A DNA stretch of 64,000 nt from JBGCEZ01 sp045106735 (GTDB taxonomy: Bacteria; Planctomycetota; Phycisphaerae; Phycisphaerales; SM1A02). The translations under genes were made by a program, and so were the position numbers. The stretch lies in assembly GCA_045106735.1 (NCBI GenBank), contig JBGCEZ010000005.1, positions 16,900 through 80,899 of the forward strand, in the 5' to 3' direction. Of the stretch, positions 25,577 through 33,959 are shown piece after piece. The notes under the pieces are model-generated. The model was not told the DNA's origin and ran no database searches. It was given only the letters and a program-made list of their open reading frames with translations. The first letter of the stretch is position 1. Every line of letters starts with the position of its first letter.

Positions 25577-26141
25577 TCTGGGCGATGGGCTGACCATCGG
25601 CCAAGCCATGCCGCATGAGGCGGGTGAGATGTTCCAGGTGGTCGAGGCCGAACGGCCGCGGCTTTGCCCGTGGTTCGATTGGACCGATGCCACACGATCG
25701 ATCGCCGGCGCACGGGCGTTCATCCAGGGCTCGCTCGAGCGCTTTGGCCGCGGCGAAGGCACGGACGCGACCATCCGGCTGGACGGCGCGTTCATCGGGA
25801 ACTGCGGGATCTTTCCCGCCTCCCGTGCAGGCAAGCACGAGGGCTGGGAGATCGGCTACTGGCTGAGCGGCGCCCACACCGGCCGTGGATACGCCACTCG
25901 GGTCACCGCTGCCCTGGTGGACCTGAGCTTCGGCGCCCTCGACGGCCACCGGGTCATGCTCCGCATCGCCACCGAGAATCACGCGAGCCGGGCCGTGGCC
26001 CAGCGTCTCGGGTTCGTCCACGAGGGAACGCTGCGCGAGGTTTACGCCGTCTCCGCCGGACGCCAGGACCTGGAAGTCTGGGGCATGCTCAGCCGGGAGT
26101 GGCCGGGCGCCGCGGCCGCCTTGTCCGGCGCGGCGCCCTGA
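25563..26141 (+). CDS. GNAT N-acetyltransferase, RimJ/RimL type
   Basis: The 192-residue protein has the layout of RimJ/RimL-like ribosomal-protein N-acetyltransferases: an N-terminal substrate half (PWFDWTD, FIQGSLERF), a central strand set GNCGIFPASR and EIGYWLSGAHTGRGYAT containing the acetyl-CoA pyrophosphate loop, and NHASRAVAQRLGF, the conserved C-terminal helix. GCGGAGGCC precedes the ATG, which lies inside the end of the cupin gene (14-nt overlap). The acceptor is probably a protein N-terminus or a small amine; the neighbours do not settle it. Confidence 0.88.
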   Translation: MYRTDLGDGLTIGQAMPHEAGEMFQVVEAERPRLCPWFDWTDATRSIAGARAFIQGSLERFGRGEGTDATIRLDGAFIGNCGIFPASRAGKHEGWEIGYWLSGAHTGRGYATRVTAALVDLSFGALDGHRVMLRIATENHASRAVAQRLGFVHEGTLREVYAVSAGRQDLEVWGMLSREWPGAAAALSGAAP

Positions 26142-26169
26142 AGCCATCCTGGCCGGGACGTCGCGGTCC

Positions 26170-26565
26170 TCAACCTGTCCGGTACAGGGCGATCGCCGCG
26201 CCCGACGGGTCGCGCACCACACAGATCGTCCCGTCGCCGGAACGCATCGGACCGGCCACGATCTCCCCGCCGCGGGCGGTGCACTCGGCCACCGCCCGGT
26301 CGATGTCGACCACCACCACGTAGGGCAACCAACCGCTCGGCATGCCTTCGTTTGCCCCCCGGGCATGGCACACGCCGGCGACGGCCTCGCCGTCGGCCGA
26401 CTTCATGATGTAGTCGCTGTAGCCGTCCATCGGGCAGTCTTCGGCCGTCCATCCGACCACCGCGGCGTAGAAGTCGCGGAGCCCCGAGGCGTCATCTGCC
26501 GTCAGGTCGAGCCAACCGAGGGTGCCGGGCGTGGGGCCCGAGTTGGATCCTTGAGTTGCGGCCAT
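26170..26565 (-). CDS. VOC-family (glyoxalase/bleomycin-resistance fold) protein
   Basis: The 131-residue protein carries one VOC domain: LGWLDLTADDASGLRDFYAAVVGW at the start and VVDIDRAVAECTARGGEI in the second beta-alpha-beta unit, ending FAxY-like with IALYRTG. Proteins of this branch (PhnB/glyoxalase-like hydroxylase type) bind a metal and a small ligand; the substrate is not evident. The ATG (complement of 26563-26565) was chosen because upstream residues are Pro/His-rich and non-homologous. It is divergent from the SpoIIE-type phosphatase gene, with 88 bp between. The GNAT gene converges with it. Confidence 0.85.
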   Translation of the reverse strand: MAATQGSNSGPTPGTLGWLDLTADDASGLRDFYAAVVGWTAEDCPMDGYSDYIMKSADGEAVAGVCHARGANEGMPSGWLPYVVVVDIDRAVAECTARGGEIVAGPMRSGDGTICVVRDPSGAAIALYRTG

Positions 26566-26653
26566 GAGAAACGCTCCGGGTGGGTGAGGTGGCGGGCCGG
26601 TGGACGCCGGCGAACGGTGCACGCGCGTCCGGCGACGAGTATCGTCGGCGGGG

Positions 26654-28264
26654 ATGACGCCGTCCACGCACCATCAACGGAGCCCGGCCGTGGCCGATGT
26701 GGCCCGGGACGGCGATGCGCCTGCGGTCCCCGGCTCCATTGACCTTGACGCCCGGGACCGACCCGACGATCAACGACGACGTTTCCGAGACCGGCTCGAT
26801 CCCGACGCGCTCGACGCGATCCTGGGGACGGATCTCGCGCCCGAACTCGGCACCGCGTACGGCCCCGCCTTCGACCGCGAACGGACGCGGCGACTGCGAA
26901 GTCGCGCCGCCTGGTACCACGGAACCCTGGCCGCCATCATTGCGGTGCGGTCCGTGTTCATCGCCGTGCAGTTGGTCCGGCTCGAAGACATCAACCGCTT
27001 GGCCGCGGTGACCGACCTGGCCGTGAGCTTTGCCTACGTCATCGCCCAAACGTGCCTTTTGGCCTGGGTGGTCGGCGCTCGGCCCGCCCGACCACGGCTC
27101 TTGAGCGTCGTCGGTTGGTCCATCGTCATCATGGGCACGATCGACATCGTCGGCCTGACCGTGTTGGCCGGGATGTTCAGCCCGACGGTCGTGATGCCCG
27201 AATCCTTCGGCCCATGGGGGCCATTCGTGCTCCTGGGAGTGCTGCTGGCCAGTCACCTCGGCGCGTGTTTGTTCCTCCCGTGGACACCGAAGGAAGCCCT
27301 GCGCCCGATCGTGCCGTTGATCGTCGTCTACGTCTTTGTGGTCCTGCTGTTTGCGTCCGGGCCCGCGCCGTTTCGCATCGCGGCGGCGATCGCCTCGCCG
27401 CTCACCGCGTTGCCGGGACTGGCCCTTTGTGGCTGGCGCTTGCGACGGGAGCGCGGGCGTTTTCTCTTGCGGACGCTGCAAGACGAAGTTCGGGCCACGC
27501 GCTCGGAACTCGTGAGCGCTCGGACCATCCACGAGGCAATGCTCCCTGAGCCGATCGACGACGGCCCGCTGCGCTTTCGCTACGCGTTCGAGCCGGTTGG
27601 CCACCTTGGCGGCGACTTTGTCTTTGCCCACCAGGCGCGGCCCGGCGGCCCAATCTCCGCCATCCTGATCGACGTCACGGGACACGGCATCGGCGCCGCC
27701 CTGGCCGTCAACCGGATCCACGGCGAACTCGAACGGCTCTACAACGACGATCCCGACCTCGCGCCCGGCGCGGCGATGGAGCGCCTCAACCACTACTTCG
27801 TGCTCACCCTCGCCCGGCACGCGACGTTCGCGACTGCGTTCGCCGCCCGCTTGCATCCGGCGGACGGACGACTGGAGTGGTGGAATGCCGGGCACCTCGA
27901 CGGCCTGCTTGTCCGGCGGACCGGGGACCTCGAACGCCTCCGTTCCACCGGCACCCTGCTGGGGGTGCTCGGCCCCGGCGAAACGCTGCGTGGGCCGACC
28001 CGCCATGCGGCACCGGTCAAGCTCGACCGCGGCGATCGCCTCATCCTGATGACCGACGGAATCCCAGAAGCTCGCAATCGACGCGGCCGCATGCTCGAAG
28101 ACGAAGGCGCTGAACGGCTGCTCGCCCGGATCACGAGCCGCCGGACCATGCCCGGGACCGGACCGGTGCACGTCCCGAATCGCTTGCTCCAAGCGGTCGA
28201 ACGCTTTGCCGACCAACCGGCGGACGACGACCGCCTGGTGGTAGAATTACTTCGCGGCGGTTAA
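26654..28264 (+). CDS. Membrane protein with C-terminal SpoIIE/RsbU-type serine phosphatase domain
   Basis: From the ATG at 26654 the product has 536 residues. After ~85 polar residues come about six transmembrane helices (about 88-275; for example LAAIIAVRSVFIAVQL, FVLLGVLLASHLGACLF, IVPLIVVYVFVVLLFA). A short coiled coil follows (about 280-300), then a PP2C-like phosphatase domain: LGGDFVF, DVTGHGIGAALAV, GHLDGLLV, LMTDGIPEARN and ADDDRLVVEL, with the metal-binding Asp residues in place. Such proteins dephosphorylate anti-anti-sigma factors in partner-switching pathways; no such partner is nearby. TATCGT lies 8 nt before the ATG and there is little ribosome-binding site, so a short or absent leader is possible. 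Confidence 0.92.
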   Translation: MTPSTHHQRSPAVADVARDGDAPAVPGSIDLDARDRPDDQRRRFRDRLDPDALDAILGTDLAPELGTAYGPAFDRERTRRLRSRAAWYHGTLAAIIAVRSVFIAVQLVRLEDINRLAAVTDLAVSFAYVIAQTCLLAWVVGARPARPRLLSVVGWSIVIMGTIDIVGLTVLAGMFSPTVVMPESFGPWGPFVLLGVLLASHLGACLFLPWTPKEALRPIVPLIVVYVFVVLLFASGPAPFRIAAAIASPLTALPGLALCGWRLRRERGRFLLRTLQDEVRATRSELVSARTIHEAMLPEPIDDGPLRFRYAFEPVGHLGGDFVFAHQARPGGPISAILIDVTGHGIGAALAVNRIHGELERLYNDDPDLAPGAAMERLNHYFVLTLARHATFATAFAARLHPADGRLEWWNAGHLDGLLVRRTGDLERLRSTGTLLGVLGPGETLRGPTRHAAPVKLDRGDRLILMTDGIPEARNRRGRMLEDEGAERLLARITSRRTMPGTGPVHVPNRLLQAVERFADQPADDDRLVVELLRGG

Positions 28265-28398
28265 GCAACTGCTCTTTCGCCCCGCCTCCCCGTCGCCCGT
28301 GTGCGCATGTCCCCGGATTCGGTCCGCGAACGCGCAGCGACGCCCTGGCTTCACAATTCCGTTGGCCTGAACCGGCCCCGTCCGCAACACTGCAAGGA

Positions 28399-28435
28399 CC
28401 TCCCGTTCTGGAGGACCGCGGCGTGGAGGCCGCGG
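28399..28435 (+). promoter_or_regulatory. Two adjacent hairpins ending at the ribosome-binding site of the 28448 gene
   Basis: CCTCC (28399-28403) pairs with GGAGG (28410-28414); CCGCGGC (28416-28422) pairs with GCCGCGG (28429-28435). The second stem ends directly before GGAAGGA (28436-28442), 5 nt from the ATG. Folding could influence access to the start. Confidence 0.45.
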
Positions 28436-28447
28436 GGAAGGATCCCT

Positions 28448-28948
28448 ATGCAGACTGATTGCGATTCGGCGATCGAGGTATGCCGTGCCCGCCACCGTGA
28501 CGATCACACGATCGCCGCGGCCATGGTGGAAGCCGCCCGCCTCGCTCCGTTCGACGTTGGCGAGAACGCCCGGACCTGGTTGGTTCGCGAAACATTGGAA
28601 ACCCACGACGCCGTGTGCATGTCCTACGTCGGGACGGCAAGCGTTGACGTGGTCGGGGACCGCGGCATCGTGCGCGGGGTCGTGATCGACCCGAACCGCC
28701 GAGGTCGCGGCATCGGCGGCCAACTGGTCGAGACGATTGTGGGCGACGCCCGAGCCCGCGACCTGCGAGAACTCTGGCTCCTCACCATGGACGCCGGCCC
28801 GTTCTTCGCCCGGCACGGATTTGTGGGCGTCGCACGCTCGGCCGCTCCGCCGTCCGTCGGCGAAACCGAGCTCTTCCGCGCGCACTGTCCAGACACCGCG
28901 CATTGCATGGTCATGCCGCTCGGCGACGACCTCTCAACCGGCGGCTGA
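28448..28948 (+). CDS. GNAT N-acetyltransferase, ArsN2-like
   Basis: The 166-residue protein starts at an ATG with a strong GGAAGGA site 5 nt upstream; the frame is open to 28301 but that region is non-homologous. The acetyl-CoA loop is in GVVIDPNRRGRGIGGQLVE. The sequence LLTMDAGPFFARHGF followed by AHCPDTAHCMVM matches the pattern of ArsN2-type proteins (LLT...FFxxxGF and CPxSAxxM), a GNAT subgroup often found in arsenic operons. No ars gene is nearby, so the arsenic link is only by similarity. Its 3' end overlaps the convergent CBS-protein gene by 15 nt. Confidence 0.82.
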   Translation: MQTDCDSAIEVCRARHRDDHTIAAAMVEAARLAPFDVGENARTWLVRETLETHDAVCMSYVGTASVDVVGDRGIVRGVVIDPNRRGRGIGGQLVETIVGDARARDLRELWLLTMDAGPFFARHGFVGVARSAAPPSVGETELFRAHCPDTAHCMVMPLGDDLSTGG

Positions 28949-30490
28949 TTCGCGGGCGTCCGGCGCCGCACCATCAGCGGGACGGACGACCGGAGGCACC
29001 GCGCCATTGGGCGCCGGAGGCTCGGCGTGCCCATTGGCGTGGGCAGCCGGCGGCTCGTAGATCGCAGCGTCCCCGGGAGCGTCGCCTTCACCGCTCGCGG
29101 CGTTCCCGACGGGAGCCGCACCGTTCGCGTTCCCGGCGTCCGGCGGGCCAGCACTCGCATCCCGGCTCGGGGTCTGGGCCGGGCTCGGGCCCGGGCTCGA
29201 ATCCGCATGTCCGTTTCGCGCCACGTCCGGCGCCACCGCCGCTTCAACTCGGAGCCGGTCGATGGTGGTCGACGTGGCCGCGAGCGTGGTGAACCGGACG
29301 TCCTCGGACTCCAGGACCTCGCCGACCTCCGGAACGCGCCCAAGCCGGGCCAGCACGTAACCGGCGACCGTGTCGTATTCCTCGTCGTCGCGCAGGTCGA
29401 AGGCCATCTCTTCGTTGAGATCGTGCACGTGGTACCGGCCATCGACCTCGGCCAGGCCATCGGCGAGCAGGTCCAAACTCGGCAGATCTTCCGCGTCGGT
29501 GTCGTGCTCGTCCTGAATCTCGCCGACGATTTCTTCGAGCACGTCTTCGATCGTGACGATGCCCGCCGTACCGCCGTACTCGTCGACCACGATGGCCATA
29601 TGGACTTCGCTCGACTGGAAATCCTGCAGCAACTCGGCCACCCGCTTCGATTCCGGGATGACGATCGGCTCGCGGAGGATCGGACGCAGCTTGAAGCCGG
29701 ACGACGATTCGCCGAGGTACTGCACCAAGTCCTTGGCGTAGAGCACGCCCAGGATGTGGTCGAGGTTTTCGTCGTACACCGGCATCCGCGAATGCCCGTG
29801 GTCCTTGATGATCTCGCGGATCACCGACAGGTCGTCGGTGTACTCAATCCCGTCGATGTCGGTACGCGGGGTCATCACCTCGCCGACATCGGTCTGATTG
29901 AAGGTGACGATGTTCTCGAGCAGCGTGGCCTGCTGTTCGTCGAGGCCGCCCTCGCGCTGCTGCTCTTCGATCGATCGCAGCAATTCTGCCTCGGCTTCTT
30001 CTTCCAGTTCGCGGCGGTCCGCGCCAGACAGCCGGCGCACGGACTCCTGCACCACGTGTACGCCCGGCCGAAGCGGGTACACGAAGAAGCTCAGGGCGTA
30101 GATCGTCCGCAAACTGGACGCGACCAAGTTTTCGCCGCAGTAGCGGGCCATGGCCGTGGCCAGGACGACGGTGGCGAACCACAACACGAGCACGGCCACG
30201 AGGGCGGCGAGCCCAAGCGACTGCAGCGTGAGCTGGCTGCCTTCACCGAATCCCGTGAACGCCACCAGAATCACCACGAACACGCTGGTGCGCAGGGCGG
30301 TCCGGACGAGCGAAAGCGAAAGGTGGGCGGCGTCGACGTGTTCGGTGAACCACGTGGCGAGCGACTCGCGGCGAGTGCCGGCAAGCCGGGCACTGAGCGA
30401 AGATCGCGAGATCGTCTTGACCGAGAGCGCGAGCGACGCGATCCACGCGGTGGGCAGCAAGAGCGCGGCGGCGATGGCCCAGATGATCAT
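28934..30490 (-). CDS. CNNM/CorC-type membrane protein with CBS domain pair
   Basis: The 518-residue protein has the DUF21/CNNM N-terminal membrane domain (helices about 2-22, 68-85, 95-118), an acidic cytoplasmic linker, a CBS pair (about 205-325; GEVMTPRTDIDGIE, SRMPVYDENLDHILGVLYAKDL, MAIVVDEYGGTAGIVTIEDVLEEIVGEI) and a CorC/HlyC transporter-associated domain (about 345-430; YDTVAGYVLARLGRVPEVGE). A ~90-residue Pro/Ala/Gly tail follows. Members are linked to Mg2+/Co2+ efflux; older annotation calls them hemolysins. Its ATG overlaps the ybeY stop, so the two are translated together, a neighbourhood common in bacteria. Confidence 0.92.
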   Translation of the reverse strand: MIIWAIAAALLLPTAWIASLALSVKTISRSSLSARLAGTRRESLATWFTEHVDAAHLSLSLVRTALRTSVFVVILVAFTGFGEGSQLTLQSLGLAALVAVLVLWFATVVLATAMARYCGENLVASSLRTIYALSFFVYPLRPGVHVVQESVRRLSGADRRELEEEAEAELLRSIEEQQREGGLDEQQATLLENIVTFNQTDVGEVMTPRTDIDGIEYTDDLSVIREIIKDHGHSRMPVYDENLDHILGVLYAKDLVQYLGESSSGFKLRPILREPIVIPESKRVAELLQDFQSSEVHMAIVVDEYGGTAGIVTIEDVLEEIVGEIQDEHDTDAEDLPSLDLLADGLAEVDGRYHVHDLNEEMAFDLRDDEEYDTVAGYVLARLGRVPEVGEVLESEDVRFTTLAATSTTIDRLRVEAAVAPDVARNGHADSSPGPSPAQTPSRDASAGPPDAGNANGAAPVGNAASGEGDAPGDAAIYEPPAAHANGHAEPPAPNGAVPPVVRPADGAAPDARESAAG

Positions 30491-31104
30491 CGGCTCGCTC
30501 CCTTGGCCGGCGCGAACCGCGGCCCGACGCCAATGGCGGTGAGCAAGCGGTCCTCTTCGGCGTGCATGCGCTCGAAGGCCGCCGGATCGCGGTCATCGTG
30601 GCCCATGCAGTGCAGCAGTCCGTGCACGGCGTAGAGCAGCACTTCGTCATCCAGGTCATGCCCGCGAGTCGCGGCCTGCCGGGCCGCCTCGTCCACGCAG
30701 CAAGCGAGATCGGCGTCGACCGGCTCCCCGGGCGAGGACGCCGGAAACGTCACGACGTCGGTGGTCGATGGATCGCCGAAATGCCGGGCGTGGAGCTCGG
30801 ACATCTCAGCGTCGTCGACCAAACGAACGGTGAGCCGGGCGACGGTATGGGCGGGGGCGCACGCGGCGATGACCGACCGGAGTCGCTGGGACAGCCGATC
30901 CAGGTCGACGCGGCCGACGATGGTGGGCGCAGCGATCACGTCCAACCCGGAGGTGGACGCCGGCAACGAGGCATCGGTTGAGACGGCGGGGTCGCACGGG
31001 CGACCCGAGGCCGAAGGCGGAACCTCGTCCGAGGGCTCGCCCCGTCCATCGGCATCACCGAGGGCGGCGGGGGCGTCGCCGGGAACCAACCCGGAGCTGC
31101 ACAT
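30487..31104 (-). CDS. ybeY: Endoribonuclease YbeY (16S rRNA maturation)
   Basis: YbeY is a zinc-dependent single-strand endoribonuclease needed for 16S rRNA 3' maturation and ribosome quality control. The 205-residue product has the zinc motif VHGLLHCMGHDDRDPAAFERMH with the three ligand His (HxxxHxxxxxH-type), and LTVRLVDDAEMSELHARHF and STTDVVTFPA earlier. The first ~55 residues are a poorly conserved extension from ATG 31104, so an internal start is possible. Its stop overlaps the ATG of the CorC-like gene as ATGA. Confidence 0.9.
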   Translation of the reverse strand: MCSSGLVPGDAPAALGDADGRGEPSDEVPPSASGRPCDPAVSTDASLPASTSGLDVIAAPTIVGRVDLDRLSQRLRSVIAACAPAHTVARLTVRLVDDAEMSELHARHFGDPSTTDVVTFPASSPGEPVDADLACCVDEAARQAATRGHDLDDEVLLYAVHGLLHCMGHDDRDPAAFERMHAEEDRLLTAIGVGPRFAPAKGASR

Positions 31105-31691
31105 GGGCTCGACTCACGTCCGACCACGCGTGCGACGTGACGGAATCCTTGAACGCGGACGCCGGCACCAAACCGACGCCGAACCACGGCGGGGACCCAG
31201 GTCTCCCGCCCACGTGGCCGCACTGTCCACCAACAGCATAGCCCCTGACCGAGGCCCACCGGGACTCGAAATCACCGGACGGCGCGGTGTCCCCAATGGC
31301 CCGCCAAGCAGGACCGCACAGGCCGCAGCATCGGCCCGCAGCACCGGATGATCGGACGCGCCGTTCGGACTGCCCCAGCCGCCAGCCTCGCGCGATGACG
31401 TGGTCGTGGGCGTCGATCGCGAACCGCCGCGGGACGGCAGTTCCGCCGGGCGAGGCGGCGAAGTGGACCGGCTGAACGGGCGGGGTGCCGCGGCGGGCGC
31501 CGGGGCGGGCGCGGGCGGGCGCCGTCCTCCGACGCCCACCCCGCGTGCCCCCCCCCACGCCCCCCGAAATGCGAGCCCCGACACGCGAGCCCCGACCTGC
31601 GAGCCCCGGCTGGATCGCCGATGGTACGGTGCTCCTGCGGCGGCCCCGGCCGGCGCGCGAGCCTTCCCGAGCCCGACCGCCGAGCCCGAAC
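31105..31691. other. 587-base stretch without a convincing gene
   Basis: This very GC-rich interval lies between ybeY (minus) and the 31692 gene (plus). Frames on both strands are open but Pro/Arg/Gly-rich, with no start and ribosome-binding site combination or recognisable domain. A short minus-strand stretch, AIDAHDHVIARGW (around 31400), looks protein-like but could not be extended. Confidence 0.4.
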
Positions 31692-32231
31692 ATGCCCCCC
31701 AGCCCCCCGTCGCCGACGCCATCCGATCCATCGCCGGGCCATCTGCATGGCCGTCCCCCGTCGTTCGCCAGCAACCCGCCAACGGTCTCGCTCAACGTCC
31801 TTAATGCGGACGTCGCCCCGGATGCCACGGCCGCTGATCCCCCACCGCCGAATGCCCCGCCGTACCCGCCCGATGGACTGCCCGCGGCGATCGATGCCGC
31901 CGCCGCCCTCTGGATCCCGCTCGCGGCGCGGGCGTGGGGCGAATACCGCGAGCGTGGCCGCGGCGTCCTGCTGCTGGAATCCGACGACCTGCTGGCGGCG
32001 GCGGCGGACGATCCGACCGTGGCCCCGCCTTGCACCTGGGTGACCGCCACGATCATCCACCGCGGCGATGATTTTCGCGGCATGCTGCAGCGCTACGATC
32101 CGCGGCGGCAGGTCATGCTCATCGTCGCCCACCGCAACGGGGCCGAAGCCCTCTTCGCCCTGGAGTGCGACGGTGCTCAGCGACCGGATCCGGAGAGCTG
32201 CTGGACCCGCGCGCACGGGCCGGCCGCATAG
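31692..32231 (+). CDS. Unknown protein with disordered N-terminus
   Basis: The 179-residue protein has ~65 residues of Pro/Ser/Asp low complexity, then a folded part (AAIDAAAALWIPLAARAWGEYRERG, RGVLLLESDDLLAAAA, TWVTATIIHRGDDFRGML, RQVMLIVAHRNG). No signal peptide, membrane segment or known motif. The frame is open well upstream, so the ATG at 31692 is a guess. It is followed by a 12-bp repeat block and hslV, and may be co-transcribed with it. Confidence 0.5.
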   Translation: MPPSPPSPTPSDPSPGHLHGRPPSFASNPPTVSLNVLNADVAPDATAADPPPPNAPPYPPDGLPAAIDAAAALWIPLAARAWGEYRERGRGVLLLESDDLLAAAADDPTVAPPCTWVTATIIHRGDDFRGMLQRYDPRRQVMLIVAHRNGAEALFALECDGAQRPDPESCWTRAHGPAA

Positions 32232-32301
32232 CTGGCCGAACTGCCCGCCGAACTGCCGGCCGAACTGCCGGCCGAACAGCCGGCCGAACAGCCGGCCGAA
32301 C
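32232..32301 (+). repeat. 12-bp tandem repeat between the 31692 gene and hslV
   Basis: About six units of GCCGGCCGAACT or GCCGGCCGAACA, each containing the palindromes GCCGGC and GGCC, fill the spacer directly after the stop codon and end 14 nt before hslV. Confidence 0.9.
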
Positions 32302-32315
32302 CCATCGGACTTCGC

Positions 32316-32873
32316 ATGACGCTCCCCACGATCCACGCCACCACCATCTGCTCCGTCCGGACCGCCAACTCGGTCGCCATCGCCGGCGACGGCCAGGTGA
32401 GCCTGGGCGACACGATCGCCAAGGCCGACGCCTCGAAGGTGCGGCGTTTGGACGATGTTGGCCACGAACGAGCGGGCGTGCTCGTCGGCTTTGCCGGCGG
32501 CGCGGCCGATGCGTTCGCGTTGCTCGAACGCTTTGAGTCGGCCCTCGAACGCACGCCGACCAACCTGCTCCGGGCCGCGATCGAACTCACGCGTCAGTGG
32601 CGAAGCGACCGGGCCCTCCGGCGGCTCGAATCCATGTTGGTCGTGGCCGACCGCACGCAAACGCTGCTGCTTTCGGGCCAGGGAGACCTGATCGAACCGT
32701 CCGACGGGGTGTGCGCGATCGGGTCTGGCGGCTCGTATGCCCTTGCCGCCGCCCGTGCGCTCTGCACCCACACCGACCTCCCCGCCGCCGCGGTCTGCGA
32801 GGCCGCGCTCACCGTCGCCGGGGAAATCTGCGTGTACACCAATACGAATGTGACGACGATCGCACTCGATTGA
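32316..32873 (+). CDS. hslV: ATP-dependent protease subunit HslV (ClpQ)
   Basis: HslV forms the double-ring peptidase that works with the HslU ATPase. The 185-residue product has the family N-terminus HATTICSVR; the catalytic N-terminal threonine is Thr9 after removal of a short propeptide, as in other HATTI-type members. SVAIAGDGQVSLGDTIAK, KVRRL and GFAGGAADAFALLERFE follow, and GSGGSYALAAARAL near the C-terminus completes the family pattern. hslU is not in the window, although it is usually adjacent. No ribosome-binding site is obvious before the ATG; the 12-bp repeat block occupies that position. Confidence 0.95.
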   Translation: MTLPTIHATTICSVRTANSVAIAGDGQVSLGDTIAKADASKVRRLDDVGHERAGVLVGFAGGAADAFALLERFESALERTPTNLLRAAIELTRQWRSDRALRRLESMLVVADRTQTLLLSGQGDLIEPSDGVCAIGSGGSYALAAARALCTHTDLPAAAVCEAALTVAGEICVYTNTNVTTIALD

Positions 32874-32954
32874 GGGCGGCGAACGGCGAGCGTTCGATTC
32901 CCCGTGATCGCCGCCCGCCCCAAGGCGCCCGGTGACCGCGAACGGCAGCGGATC

Positions 32955-33596
32955 TCACGGCACGATTGACTCGTCCAATCGCTCGGCCAACCGGCAGACC
33001 GCTTCGTAGGCCGACGGCGCCGACGCCGCCCAGGACTCGTCACCGTGCGCGGCGATGGCTCGCGCGGTCCAGACACCGGCCGCGGCATCGCGCCGCGATT
33101 CCGACGGGGGCTGACAGGACGCCGGGCGCGCGGGCCGCGCGGCTTCCGGATCGATTGCTGACCCGGCGGCCAGGGGGGCGCCGGCCGTGGAACCCGAGCC
33201 GCCGCGCTCTCCGGCGCCGCGTGGGCCACGTGCCGGGACGGGTGAACCGTCGCCTTCACCGGAGTCTGGCGCTTCGCGGGCCACCCGGACACCGGCGGCA
33301 CGTTCGGCTGCGGCGAGCCCGGCGATCCAGCCTCGGCCGGCGCGTTGGAGACGCACCGGCTTGGCGATCATGCGCGTCACCGGTGAGGGCATGTCCCATT
33401 CGACCGACGGCGCCATCCCGTGCCGCTGACGCACGTCATCCCAAAGCGCATCGAGGGTCGCGGGCGCCGATTGGATCGATGCCTTGGCGTCCGCCGGCTC
33501 CGCTCCGTCTCGCCGGAGCTGCATCGTCAGTCCGTACTCCCGGCGGAGACCTTCGAGGGCGATCAGGGCGAGTTGTGCTTCGCTCGTTTCACTCAT
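32955..33596 (-). CDS. Unknown soluble protein
   Basis: The 213-residue product begins MSETSEAQLALIALEGLRREYGLTMQL, a plausible helical start, and has TLDALWDDVRQRHGMAPSVEW near residue 48. A central ~70 residues are Gly/Pro/Ala-rich and probably disordered, then a helical C-terminus (SAYEAVCRLAERLDES). No known motif, signal peptide or membrane segment. It converges with hslV. Confidence 0.55.
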   Translation of the reverse strand: MSETSEAQLALIALEGLRREYGLTMQLRRDGAEPADAKASIQSAPATLDALWDDVRQRHGMAPSVEWDMPSPVTRMIAKPVRLQRAGRGWIAGLAAAERAAGVRVAREAPDSGEGDGSPVPARGPRGAGERGGSGSTAGAPLAAGSAIDPEAARPARPASCQPPSESRRDAAAGVWTARAIAAHGDESWAASAPSAYEAVCRLAERLDESIVP

Positions 33597-33959
33597 GTCC
33601 GCAAGTTACGCGGCCTCGCCAGACCCTCAGAAAATGCATGCCCTCTCTCCGCGGACGGCGGAATCGCCTCCTGCACGAAAGCCAGCGAAGGCGTTTTCGC
33701 ACTCAGGCCCTCCACTCCGCTGTTTCGCATTCGCAAAAACGCCGCATCATCAAGCTGAAGCCCGCCGGGCCCCAGTCGAGTACCGTGAACGCGCAATATT
33801 TGCCCGGCGACTGCGCGGTGTCGCAGCTTCACCCCGCATCCGCGCATACGTCCATTGCAGGCCCGCCACGCAGCGCTCCTCGCCGGCGGCCGCCCATCGA
33901 CGGCGGACGCCTGTCGTCCCCCGGCCCCCCCTGTCCGCCCGCCTCCCGGAGTTGGCCCC
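33597..33959. other. Gene-free divergent spacer
   Basis: These 363 bases separate the minus-strand 32955 gene from the plus-strand exported-protein gene and should hold both promoters. It is less GC-rich near 33725-33810 (CGCAAAAACG, GCAATATTTGC). No defined promoter or gene could be supported. Confidence 0.35.

Noticed and set aside
28301..28447. A longer ArsN2-like protein starting at 28301
   Set aside because: The extra 49 residues are not GNAT sequence and the strong ribosome-binding site belongs to the ATG at 28448.
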